55,988 bases of DNA from Candidatus Gastranaerophilales bacterium (GTDB taxonomy: Bacteria > Cyanobacteriota > Vampirovibrionia > Gastranaerophilales > Gastranaerophilaceae). The translations under genes and the position numbers were made by a program. The DNA lies in NCBI GenBank assembly GCA_944325575.1, contig CALVAR010000015.1, positions 1 through 55,988 on the forward strand. The letters run 5' to 3'. Below the pieces are notes generated by a model that was not told where the DNA came from, made no database searches, and saw only the letters and a program-made list of their open reading frames with translations. Of the stretch, positions 34,063 to 42,005 are shown piece by piece. Position 1 is the stretch's first letter. The number at the start of each line of letters is the position of its first letter.

Positions 34063-34261
34063 ACATTGATGATAACACACAAGTACGGATTTTAACCGCA
34101 GTATGGATTAGGTCTTGTATTGATAGTACATATTGTCGATATATTCTTTCTGCAAAATAAAAATAGTCATAATTCAGAGTCTTTAGATACAGAATTAAAA
34201 AACTATCATTGCTGGTTGACAATATAAAATACATGGTAAAATCTGTATAAGGATATGAATT

Positions 34262-34699
34262 ATGACAATGTTCTATGAAAACCTTAAAGGATGCAGGGCT
34301 TCTAAAAACAGGGATGAAGTCTTGACTGTTATGGAAAAAGCATCTTCACCGTTAACTATTGATGAGATATATTTAAAAATTAAAAAGAAAAATAATTCTG
34401 TTTCTTTGTCTACAATATATAGAATTATTGATAAATTATCCTCATTGAATATAGTAAGGATTGCGGCTACTCTCGATGACAACAAGGCAAGATATGAGCT
34501 GGTAAAGGGACAGCATCATCATTATATGATTTGCAATAAGTGTAAAAAAATGATACCGATAGATATCTGTCCGGTTGAAGAGTTAGAGAAAAAGATAGCG
34601 GATTCTGAGGGTTTTACGATTACAGGGCACAAGTTTGAACTTTACGGTGAATGCAAAAATTGTGCACAGAAAGAAAAGGAGCATACAAATGATTTTTAA
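34262..34699 (+). CDS. Fur-family metal-dependent regulator
   Basis: This 145-residue protein has a winged helix (TIDEIYLKIKKKNNSVSLSTIYRIIDKL) and a dimerisation part with HHHY at 85-88, CNKC at 91-94 and CKNC at 131-134, the structural zinc site. It may be Fur, Zur or PerR; the sequence alone does not settle this. It overlaps the next small gene by 11 bases. A Cys- and Lys-rich exported protein follows 300 bases downstream, so the group may deal with metals. Confidence 0.85.
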   Translation: MTMFYENLKGCRASKNRDEVLTVMEKASSPLTIDEIYLKIKKKNNSVSLSTIYRIIDKLSSLNIVRIAATLDDNKARYELVKGQHHHYMICNKCKKMIPIDICPVEELEKKIADSEGFTITGHKFELYGECKNCAQKEKEHTNDF

Positions 34700-34898
34700 T
34701 TTTCCCAAACAGGATAAGTTAGGCAAATATAATGTAATTCAGGTATTTTTAAAAAATGCGGCGGAAAGGCCAATACGTCTTATGGGGAAAGTATTGAATG
34801 CTGCGGATGATGGTTCTGAATTAATACTTGAGACGGAAAGCGAGTATGCTTCTTTTATGTGTGCTGAAGTTGCCGGAGTAAGATTCGGTGTTCAATAA
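34689..34898 (+). CDS. Small protein coupled to the Fur-family gene
   Basis: A 69-residue protein of unknown family, compact and beta-rich by appearance (VIQVFLKNAAERPIRLMGKVLN...LILETESEYASF). AAAGGAG is eight bases upstream of ATG 34689, and the gene overlaps the regulator's 3' end, so translation is coupled. An upstream in-frame ATG at 34635 lies inside the regulator and has no site. Confidence 0.6.
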   Translation: MIFNFPKQDKLGKYNVIQVFLKNAAERPIRLMGKVLNAADDGSELILETESEYASFMCAEVAGVRFGVQ

Positions 34899-35008
34899 CT
34901 AAAATAGCCCGACAGGGGGTGGCCTTTTGGAGTTTACACTCTTCTTAGAAATTTTATAATTATCGTTGTTAATAACGTTTGTTATTTTAAATTATTAAGG
35001 AGAGCTAA

Positions 35009-35608
35009 ATGAGAAATTTTGTGAAAAAATCTGCAAAAAAAATGACATTCACTCTTGTTGCAGCTATGTTGTGCTCTGTTATGAGCGTATGTGCCGAACC
35101 GTCATCTGTAGTACCCGTAACTTGTCCTGTTCAAGGTGCACCTTGTGCAAAACAACAACCTTGCAATTGCGGTAAACCGGAATGCCCAAACTGTAACCAG
35201 TCTGCACCTGTTTTTAATTCCTGCGAAGAAATACAAAAATGGAAATTGAAATTTTGTGAAAAAAGAGCCTGTTTGTATGATAAACTCTGTTTAACTCAAG
35301 AACAGAGAGTGAAGGCAAAGTTTATCGATGAAAAATTTTTTGATGAGATTGCTCCATTAAAAATGTGCTGCAAACAGGAAAAAGCTAAATTAGAAGAAAT
35401 GAAATGTCAGAAATGCTCCTGGAGCGCAAAACGTGAGCAAAAACAAAAAATTAAAGATTTGAAATCGGAAATAAAAGACAAGAAAAAACAGCACAAAGAA
35501 TGTTTTATGCAACTTTTGACTTGCGAACAGCAGGAAAAATATAAGGCTTTGAAAAAGGATAAGTGCAAAAAACATAAAAAGCCAAAATGCGAATGCGGCT
35601 GCAAATAG
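35009..35608 (+). CDS. Cys/Lys-rich exported protein with LTxxQ motif
   Basis: The 199-residue protein has a signal peptide (core TFTLVAAMLCSVMSVCA, cleavage after about 29). The mature N-terminus is rich in CxxC-like pairs (CPVQGAPC, CNCGKPECPNC). The helical middle has CLTQEQRVKAKFIDEKFF, matching the LTxxQ motif of Spy/CpxP-type periplasmic proteins. The C-terminus is Lys/Cys-rich and ends ECGCK. It likely binds metal or acts as a periplasmic chaperone-like stress protein; this is inference. AAGGAGAG precedes ATG 35009, and a strong terminator follows. Confidence 0.65.
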   Translation: MRNFVKKSAKKMTFTLVAAMLCSVMSVCAEPSSVVPVTCPVQGAPCAKQQPCNCGKPECPNCNQSAPVFNSCEEIQKWKLKFCEKRACLYDKLCLTQEQRVKAKFIDEKFFDEIAPLKMCCKQEKAKLEEMKCQKCSWSAKREQKQKIKDLKSEIKDKKKQHKECFMQLLTCEQQEKYKALKKDKCKKHKKPKCECGCK

Positions 35609-35641
35609 GATTTATTGCAGCAAGTGTAATTCTATAATTAT

Positions 35642-35674
35642 AAAAAGAGTACAAATTTTATTTGTACTCTTTTT
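35642..35674. terminator. Strong terminator
   Basis: Perfect 14-base arms (AAAAAGAGTACAAA and TTTGTACTCTTTTT) around TTTTA. The A and T ends allow use on both strands. Confidence 0.85.
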
Positions 35675-35773
35675 GTAGTGTAATATGTCTGAGGCGGCCT
35701 CGCTTGTAGAAGTGGTCCACGGAGTGCGAGTGACGCCAAGTCTAGCATTTTGCGGAAGTGACCCCATGTACTT

Positions 35774-35858
35774 GTTGCCTGTGCCGGACTTGTTGGTAAA
35801 AATGTACTTGTTTATTGCACAGGTTCATCAAGTAGTCGGAGTCAGTTGACAATATGAA
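35774..35858. repeat. Interspersed repeat, copy also at window end
   Basis: About 85 bases (GTTGCCTGTGCCGGACTTG...GTCGGAGTCAGTTGACAATA) match 55886-55970 in inverted orientation with few differences. The surrounding gap 35675-35867 has no gene. It holds GC-rich sequence unlike the neighbours (35685-35770), probably more of the same repeat. Confidence 0.75.
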
Positions 35859-35867
35859 ATATTTATT

Positions 35868-36653
35868 CTAATACAAGATTGTTCTGCGTGTGTCCTGAAC
35901 ATTTTTGGAAAAACCGTCTTCGTTATACACTTTGACAAAAGATTGCTGTTTATCTTTGCCCATGCTTCTGTAGTACATATGTTTTGTTGTATAACTTGCT
36001 TCCGGTACATCTTTACCTGCTTCATACAATAAATAAGTGTCTTCTACTGCTGAGCTGTTTTTTATACTTTGTATAAATTTATAATGAACAATGTATGAAT
36101 TTTGTTTTTTTACGGATGGTTTTATTTCTACTCTTTCAAATGCAGGGTTGTCTCCTTTTGTAATAGTAGATGCGGAAGCTTTTATAAGCTTGCCAGATAG
36201 TTTGTCATATTTTAAATTGTAGCGAATATTTTTGTCACGGTAAGAAATATAATAGGTATTTGAATCATCTCTTGACTCAAAATCTTGTGTTTTTATTTCT
36301 TTGTCACCAAGTGCCTTGGCAAATGCCTTTTGGTCTCCGAAAAATAAAACCGGTTTGTCAGAATTTTTTAAATTCCATTTAAATGTGTTTAATACTATTT
36401 TCTTATCAGCATTTTCTTTTGAATCAATGTTAAAGAGATTTTTTATATTAATCGGGTTTTCATCATATTCTTTTTGTAATAAACCGAATTCATTAAAAAA
36501 TGCGCTTTCTTCATTTTTTTTAAAAGAAACGGTATCATTATGTAAAGTGTTTTGCAGTTTTAATCCGAATGAAATTTGGGGATTTTGCACGGGATTTGTT
36601 CCATTAGATGATGTGTTGTTAAAATGAATAGGTGAGACGCTTAGGATTTTCAT
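35868..36653 (-). CDS. Protein with N-terminal ISFG...DTVSF signature
   Basis: The 261-residue protein is of unknown function. The N-terminal part, NPVQNPQISFGLKLQNTLHNDTVSFKKN, carries the paired ISFG and DTVSF motifs that I recall from many hypothetical proteins of gut Gastranaerophilales; this is memory, not a search. The rest is Lys-rich with alternating strands. No signal peptide is seen. Met at 36653 has GAAAGAAGAG upstream; an earlier Met at 36674 has no site. Confidence 0.6.
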   Translation of the reverse strand: MKILSVSPIHFNNTSSNGTNPVQNPQISFGLKLQNTLHNDTVSFKKNEESAFFNEFGLLQKEYDENPINIKNLFNIDSKENADKKIVLNTFKWNLKNSDKPVLFFGDQKAFAKALGDKEIKTQDFESRDDSNTYYISYRDKNIRYNLKYDKLSGKLIKASASTITKGDNPAFERVEIKPSVKKQNSYIVHYKFIQSIKNSSAVEDTYLLYEAGKDVPEASYTTKHMYYRSMGKDKQQSFVKVYNEDGFSKNVQDTRRTILY

Positions 36654-36742
36654 AACTCTTCTTTCTCTTATCAATTATATTAAATTTGTAAGAGTATTAT
36701 ACTATTAATATTACACTTATCGTACATAATGTTTAAATTTTT

Positions 36743-37459
36743 TTACAAAGTCAAATTTCTTAAATTGAATAAAAGAAAATCAGATTCTTTATCCACTCCG
36801 TTGATATCAAGATAACCCCTTTCGTCTATTATAGAAATTCCGTCTCCCGATTCAAGAATATGCGAACCTACTTCAATAGCTCCGTTTGCTACCTGTATCC
36901 ATAGCTTTCTGTTTGGCGGAATATCATAGCTTACTGTTATATCGGAATTTATGAAACATCTGTAAATTTCCGCATCCTGATGAATTTTTAGAGAACCTTC
37001 TTTTCCGTTTCCTGAAACAATTAATTTCATTTTATTTTCCATTTTGTTTTTTGGAAAATGTTTTGTGTTGTAGGTAGGATTTAGATTTTTTTTGTTTGGC
37101 AGTATCCAAATTTGAAAAAATCTGGAGTAATTTGTTGGCGACGGATTAAATTCACTGTGCGTTATACCGCTGCCTGCGCTCATTACTTGTATATCTCCCG
37201 GCTTTAAAATTTCTGAACCGCCGGAAGAATCTTTGTGTGAAAGTTCTCCGTTTAATACAATACTTATTATTTCCATATTTGCATGGGAGTGAAAATCAAA
37301 TCCTCCTTCTGGTTTTAAAATATCATCGTTTATTACTCTCAGGTCGCTAAATCCCATGTTAAACGGATCAAAATATTGTGCAAAAGAAAATGTGTGAGAG
37401 CTGTCCAGCCAATCTGTTATAGTTTTTCCGCGTTCTTCTCTGAGTCTTAATTTGAACAT
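36743..37459 (-). CDS. Pirin-family bicupin protein
   Basis: The 238-residue protein matches the YhhW/pirin family. Residues 17-25 read LDSSHTFSF; the metal ligands are in GFDFHSHANMEIISIVLNGEL (His56, His58 and a later Glu/His) and in MSAGSGITHSEFN. Pirins of this group act as quercetin dioxygenases or redox sensors; a precise role cannot be assigned. Single gene with a gap of about 100 bases either side. Confidence 0.85.
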   Translation of the reverse strand: MFKLRLREERGKTITDWLDSSHTFSFAQYFDPFNMGFSDLRVINDDILKPEGGFDFHSHANMEIISIVLNGELSHKDSSGGSEILKPGDIQVMSAGSGITHSEFNPSPTNYSRFFQIWILPNKKNLNPTYNTKHFPKNKMENKMKLIVSGNGKEGSLKIHQDAEIYRCFINSDITVSYDIPPNRKLWIQVANGAIEVGSHILESGDGISIIDERGYLDINGVDKESDFLLFNLRNLTL

Positions 37460-37576
37460 GAAATTTATCCCTTTTTATCTACGAGATAAAGTATAAATTT
37501 ATGCAACATTGTCTTAAACCTCTGATAAAATTTTTGCGGACCTATTATAAATAACTTTAAAATATAAATGATGCCT

Positions 37577-38338
37577 TTATAAAAGTACCCTAAAAATTTT
37601 TGAAAGCAGTATATTTTGTTTTAAAAATTCGTCTTCAGACATTTTATTATAAATTTTGGGAGTGTTGTTGGTTTGCAAAAATGTTATGCCCTTTGTTGTT
37701 TTTATAAAATCCTCTATGGAGCAGATGTCTGAAAAATAATATTTTTTATACAGATATGAGTTTGAGACGCCATACATTGATTTTTCCATTAAGTATCCAT
37801 TCTCTTCACAATCCAGAGCAACTGCGGATGTGGAATAATCCTCTTGCAGCATATCTTTTAAGAGCATAAGCGGTTTATAATTTTGGGGCTCCGGCAGATA
37901 AGTAAAAAAGATCAGTCTCCTAAGCAGTTCTTCAAGTATTGATGCATTCTTTTTTGCCATCATAAACCCAGGAGACGGGTTTGTTTTTGAACTGCCGTAT
38001 AAAATAATTTCAAATTTTGAAAGTAATATTTCAGGCGGTGAGAATTTGTCTGTCATTATTATGCCGGGGGATAGAAAGATACCTCCGTTACAATACAGAA
38101 CCGCTGCTGCAATGTATTCACAAATGAGGTCAGAATAATTAGCGGATATATTGTCTGTAATATTTTTGTTTAAAAGTTCCGGTGGAATATAATCTTTTAA
38201 ATTTTGATTATCCAGTGTAACTATGCAATAGTCAGCAGGGGCATATTTGTGCCAAGTTTTTAGGCATAATTTTATATAATCCGGTGTTTTTTCTGCCGGG
38301 TTCAGAAATGTAAATATAAACTTTTTTTCATTATTCAT
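37577..38338 (-). CDS. Glycosyltransferase-like protein with altered DxD
   Basis: The 253-residue protein resembles GT32/capsular-polysaccharide-type glycosyltransferases: TWHKYAPADYCIVTLDNQN near 28-46 and SANYSDLICEYIAAAVLYCNGGIFLSPGII near 85-114. In relatives the second block reads S-D-x-x-R...L-Y-x-x-G-G-(I/V)-Y-x-D-x-D. Here the Arg is Cys or Glu and the D-x-D is replaced by S-P-G, so the metal-binding site is missing. It may be inactive or bind a different substrate. It is probably still folded, since spacing is intact. Confidence 0.6.
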   Translation of the reverse strand: MNNEKKFIFTFLNPAEKTPDYIKLCLKTWHKYAPADYCIVTLDNQNLKDYIPPELLNKNITDNISANYSDLICEYIAAAVLYCNGGIFLSPGIIMTDKFSPPEILLSKFEIILYGSSKTNPSPGFMMAKKNASILEELLRRLIFFTYLPEPQNYKPLMLLKDMLQEDYSTSAVALDCEENGYLMEKSMYGVSNSYLYKKYYFSDICSIEDFIKTTKGITFLQTNNTPKIYNKMSEDEFLKQNILLSKIFRVLL

Positions 38339-38544
38339 AATAGTTTTCCCTGTTGAATAATTCAGCTTTGAAAAAGAAAATAATTGCCCTGTATACTACT
38401 TTTTTATAGAGTGCCAAACGCTCTGATTGTTTACATGATATGTCGTAAAACGCCTAAGTCAAATATGAATTCAAAAATTATAAGCGTTAAATCACCTTAA
38501 ATTAATCATTTAAGGACTATATACTAAAATGAAAGGACATTATT

Positions 38545-38838
38545 ATGGCAAACTTCAAACAAGGATTGGGCAGCAATCTGAAAATTACAAGAAAAGCAAG
38601 AGGTATTACTCAGGAAGATTTAGCCGGAATTATCGGCATTCATTCAAGACAATTGTCGAAAATAGAAACAGGTGAACACTTTCCTTCTTGTAAAACTCTT
38701 GAGAAATTATGCATGGCTCTGGATTTGAGCCCTAAAGATCTTTTTGATTTTGAATTTTTAATTGAAGAAAACGAAGGTATCATGACCGGAACTGATAATA
38801 CAACAGTGCTTCAGGTCAGCAAGACACCAAAAAAATAA
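38545..38838 (+). CDS. XRE-family helix-turn-helix protein
   Basis: A 97-residue transcription regulator with an XRE domain at about 8-65 (LKITRKARGITQEDLAGIIGIHSRQLSKIETGEHFPS) and an acidic tail. GAAAGGA precedes ATG 38545. A second small gene follows 58 bases later in the same direction. Confidence 0.85.
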   Translation: MANFKQGLGSNLKITRKARGITQEDLAGIIGIHSRQLSKIETGEHFPSCKTLEKLCMALDLSPKDLFDFEFLIEENEGIMTGTDNTTVLQVSKTPKK

Positions 38839-38896
38839 TGTTTATGAACTTTTTCCGAATAAGGTTATAAAAGAAAAGACCTGTACTGATTCTACA

Positions 38897-39196
38897 ATGT
38901 CAAAAACAGCTAAAGCTATAAACAAACCTGTGTTTGTTGAATATTTTGAAAACAAGAAAGTTTCTAAAATAGTAGTTTTTTATCCTGACGGAAAAGAAAA
39001 AGTTGTATTAAACAGTGTAGATGTCGAAGCAAAGCGAAATATGAATTATATGCTTAAAGAATATAAGAAAATCTGCAAGGATAAAGCTGCAACAGATTTT
39101 ATAAAACTTGCTTTGACTTCTTTGCACAACGATAATGATTTAAAGAAGCTTGATAACCTTGTACAGGGTATGAAACTGGCAAGAGGTATCGAATAG
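38897..39196 (+). CDS. Small protein of unknown function
   Basis: This 99-residue Lys-rich protein is not recognised. It has a strand-rich N-terminal half (PVFVEYFENKKVSKIVVFYPDGKEKVVL) and helical remainder. It follows the XRE gene, and the two may be an operon, but no clear ribosome binding site precedes it. It ends five bases before the end of mutS on the other strand. Confidence 0.5.
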   Translation: MSKTAKAINKPVFVEYFENKKVSKIVVFYPDGKEKVVLNSVDVEAKRNMNYMLKEYKKICKDKAATDFIKLALTSLHNDNDLKKLDNLVQGMKLARGIE

Positions 39197-39200
39197 CTTT

Positions 39201-41798
39201 TTAGTTTTCTTCATTATTAAAAATTAATGATAATTGAGGTACATCAGGCGCAGGAATTTTATTCTTGCGCTTGTTTGCTGACAGGTCTTTTGAATAATCA
39301 ATCTGCATTTTAGTCATCATATCCTCTGCCGTTTTAATAACCGACTGCGGCAGCCCTGCCATTTTTGCAACCTGTATGCCGTAGCTTTTGCTTGCTGAAC
39401 CTTCTATGACTTTTCTTAAGAATATTATCTCTCCGTCATTTTCAGAGATTGTAACCCTGTAGTTTTTAATCTGCGGGAACAAAGAGCTCATGACATTAAG
39501 CTCATGGTAGTGTGTGGCAAAGATAGTTCTTGCTTTGATTTTTGTTGCTATATACTCTGCAACGCTCCACGCAATTGCCACACCGTCATAGGTGCTTGTT
39601 CCTCGTCCTATTTCATCTAAGAGAATCAGGCTTTTTTCCGTTGCCGAGTTTAGGATAAATGCTGTTTCATTCATTTCTACCATAAAAGTGGACTGTCCCA
39701 GAGAAAGATCATCAACGGCTCCTACTCGGGTAAAAATTTTATCCACTATACCTATTTTTGCTGTATCAGCAGGGACATAGCTGCCTATCTGAGCAAGTAT
39801 TACAATCAGTGCATTTTGTCTCATATAAGTGGACTTACCGGCCATGTTAGGACCTGTCAAAATCATAAACTGTGTATCGGTTTCATTATGATTGTCAGCC
39901 ACAAGTTTTAAGTCATTTGAAACATATTTGCCCATAGGCAGTATTTTTTCCAATACCGGATGTCTGCCCTCTTTTATGTATAGCTCATTTGAGTCTGTAA
40001 TTACCGGACGGACATATTTGTTTTCAATAGCACATATTGCAAACGATACCAGCACATCAATATCAGAAAGCGCCTCTGCTGCTTCTCTTACCGGATCTAC
40101 AAATTCTTTTGAGTATTCTCTTAAATCAGAAAATATTTTGTATTCCAATTCAAGTGATTTTGACTGTGCTGACAATACATCCGACTCATGTTTTTTAAGT
40201 TCTTCCGTAATAAATCTTTCTCCGTTGGTAAGGGTCTGACGTCTGATATAGTTGTCAGGAACCATAGAAAGATTGGAGTTTGATACTTCTATAAAATAAC
40301 CGAATGTCTTTGAAAAGCCGACTTTTAAAAATTTAATGCCTGTTTCTTCTTTTTGTTTGTTTTCAAAGTCAACAAGCCAGTTTTTTCCGCCTTTTAGTAA
40401 ATCTCTGTAATAATCCAAATCAGCGGAGACTCCTTCTTTTATTACATTACCGTCTTTTACGATTATCGGTGCTTCATCAGAAATTGTTTTGTCTATAATA
40501 TTGGCAAAATCAATTAAATTTTCATTATTGTCAGCCAGCCTTGTAAGAAGATTTGATTTGAAATCTTTTAAAACATCGCTAAAAAGAGGGAGCAGTTTTA
40601 TTGTGTCTCTCAGTGCAAGAAAATCCCTCGGATTGGCTGTGTTGTTGCTTATTCTTGTTGACAGACGCTGTATATCATAAACTTTTTCCAAAAGCCCCAT
40701 TAATTTGATTCTTGCAGAAGTGTTTTTTATAAGTTCTTCTACCGCATCTTGTCTTTGCAGTATTTTGTCAATATTTTTTAAAGGCTGATGAATCCATTTT
40801 TTGAGCTGTCTTACACCCATATTTGTCTTTGTATTATCAATCGCCCAGAGCAATGATCCGAATTTTGCTTTATCTCTGGATGTTTCTGTAAGCTCGAGAT
40901 TTCTTCTCGTGTTTGTATCAATAGAAACATACTGTGTCAGATTATAGCTTTCTATCTTTTCAAATTTAGGGAAATTATCCATCTGGGTTTTGAAGAGATA
41001 TTCTAAAATAGCACTTGCTGCACAAAAACCGGCTTTGTATTGAGAAAAACCGAATGTCTCCGCTGATTCTGTTTTAAATACTTCTTTTATATTTTTTTGT
41101 GCTCTTTCTTCATCAAATGCAGCATAACTGATTTTTGAACAATTGTAGTTCTGCACTATTTCTTCCGGCAAATCTATTTTTTCATCACCGACAATTTGAA
41201 AAGGCAGAACTTTTTGAGAAATTTTAGGTACAACAATTTCTGACGGTTTAATTCTTGAAAGTTCGCTTAAAAGCTGTTCAAAATTTGTCTGAGTTACTTT
41301 AAACTCTCCTGTTGATATATCTGTATAAGCAAAACCGTACAGTTCGCTTTTTTTATCTTTAACTACTGCGGCAAGATAGTTGTTTACATTGGATTTTAGA
41401 AGGTTTGTCTCTGTAAGTGTTCCTGCGGTAATAGTTTTTACTATATCTCTTTTAACAAGTCCTTTTGCTGTTGCGGGGTCTTCCATTTGTTCGCATATAG
41501 AAATTTTATGTCCTTTTTCAAGGAGCTTGGGCAAATAGTTATCTATGGCTTTTGCAGGAATACCTGCCATCGGAATCCGGCCAAGATTGCCGCCTTCACG
41601 GCTTGTTAGTGTTATTTCCAAATCTCTGGACAGAATTAGTGCGTCTTCAAAAAATGTTTCATAAAAGTCACCCATCCTGTATAAAAGAAGAACATCAAGA
41701 TTTTCTTTTTTTATTTCCAAGAATTGTTTAAGCATGGGAGTAGCTTCATTTATATCAACATCCATGCTGTTTATGTAGTTTATATCAGACTTTGCCAT
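39201..41798 (-). CDS. mutS: DNA mismatch repair protein MutS
   Basis: This 865-residue protein has the mismatch wedge FYE at 45-47 (RMGDFYETFFEDA), connector and lever domains, clamp region, and an ATPase domain with Walker A GPNMAGKS at 649-656 and LILLDEIGRGTST at 724-736. It recognises base mismatches and recruits MutL. All key residues are present and the length is normal. Confidence 0.95.
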   Translation of the reverse strand: MAKSDINYINSMDVDINEATPMLKQFLEIKKENLDVLLLYRMGDFYETFFEDALILSRDLEITLTSREGGNLGRIPMAGIPAKAIDNYLPKLLEKGHKISICEQMEDPATAKGLVKRDIVKTITAGTLTETNLLKSNVNNYLAAVVKDKKSELYGFAYTDISTGEFKVTQTNFEQLLSELSRIKPSEIVVPKISQKVLPFQIVGDEKIDLPEEIVQNYNCSKISYAAFDEERAQKNIKEVFKTESAETFGFSQYKAGFCAASAILEYLFKTQMDNFPKFEKIESYNLTQYVSIDTNTRRNLELTETSRDKAKFGSLLWAIDNTKTNMGVRQLKKWIHQPLKNIDKILQRQDAVEELIKNTSARIKLMGLLEKVYDIQRLSTRISNNTANPRDFLALRDTIKLLPLFSDVLKDFKSNLLTRLADNNENLIDFANIIDKTISDEAPIIVKDGNVIKEGVSADLDYYRDLLKGGKNWLVDFENKQKEETGIKFLKVGFSKTFGYFIEVSNSNLSMVPDNYIRRQTLTNGERFITEELKKHESDVLSAQSKSLELEYKIFSDLREYSKEFVDPVREAAEALSDIDVLVSFAICAIENKYVRPVITDSNELYIKEGRHPVLEKILPMGKYVSNDLKLVADNHNETDTQFMILTGPNMAGKSTYMRQNALIVILAQIGSYVPADTAKIGIVDKIFTRVGAVDDLSLGQSTFMVEMNETAFILNSATEKSLILLDEIGRGTSTYDGVAIAWSVAEYIATKIKARTIFATHYHELNVMSSLFPQIKNYRVTISENDGEIIFLRKVIEGSASKSYGIQVAKMAGLPQSVIKTAEDMMTKMQIDYSKDLSANKRKNKIPAPDVPQLSLIFNNEEN

Positions 41799-41882
41799 AC
41801 GCTGTTAAATCCCCTTTGTTGTTTAAAATTTACTATAAAACAGTGTGCTTTTCAAATTTTTAAATGAAATGTAAAAAGTTTG

Positions 41883-41911
41883 TTGACATTAAATTATGTC
41901 TTAGATATATT
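41883..41911 (+). promoter_or_regulatory. Promoter of tRNA-Glu
   Basis: TTGACA at 41883-41888 and TATATT at 41906-41911 with a 17-base spacer. A start point near 41918 would give a short leader before the tRNA at 41930. Confidence 0.75.
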
Positions 41912-41929
41912 ATTTTTACTGACCGAAGG

Positions 41930-42005
41930 GCTCCCATCGTCTAGAGGCCTAGGACACATCCCTTTCACGGATGCGGCAGGGGTTCAAATCCCCTTGGGAG
42001 TACCA
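41930..42005 (+). tRNA. tRNA-Glu (UUC)
   Basis: A full cloverleaf. Acceptor GCTCCCA pairs with TGGGAGT (G-T at the first pair). The D arm is TCGTCTAGAGGCCTAGGACA, as in bacterial tRNA-Glu; the anticodon loop reads CTTTCAC with anticodon TTC. The T arm is GGGGTTCAAATCCCC, and the 3' end is A plus encoded CCA. The serine recombinase gene on the other strand ends inside it. Confidence 0.95.

Noticed and set aside
34899-35008. Fur-type operator before the Cys-rich exported gene
   Set aside because: AT-rich half-matches exist (TAATTATCGTTGTTAATAAC), but no convincing symmetric site could be seen.
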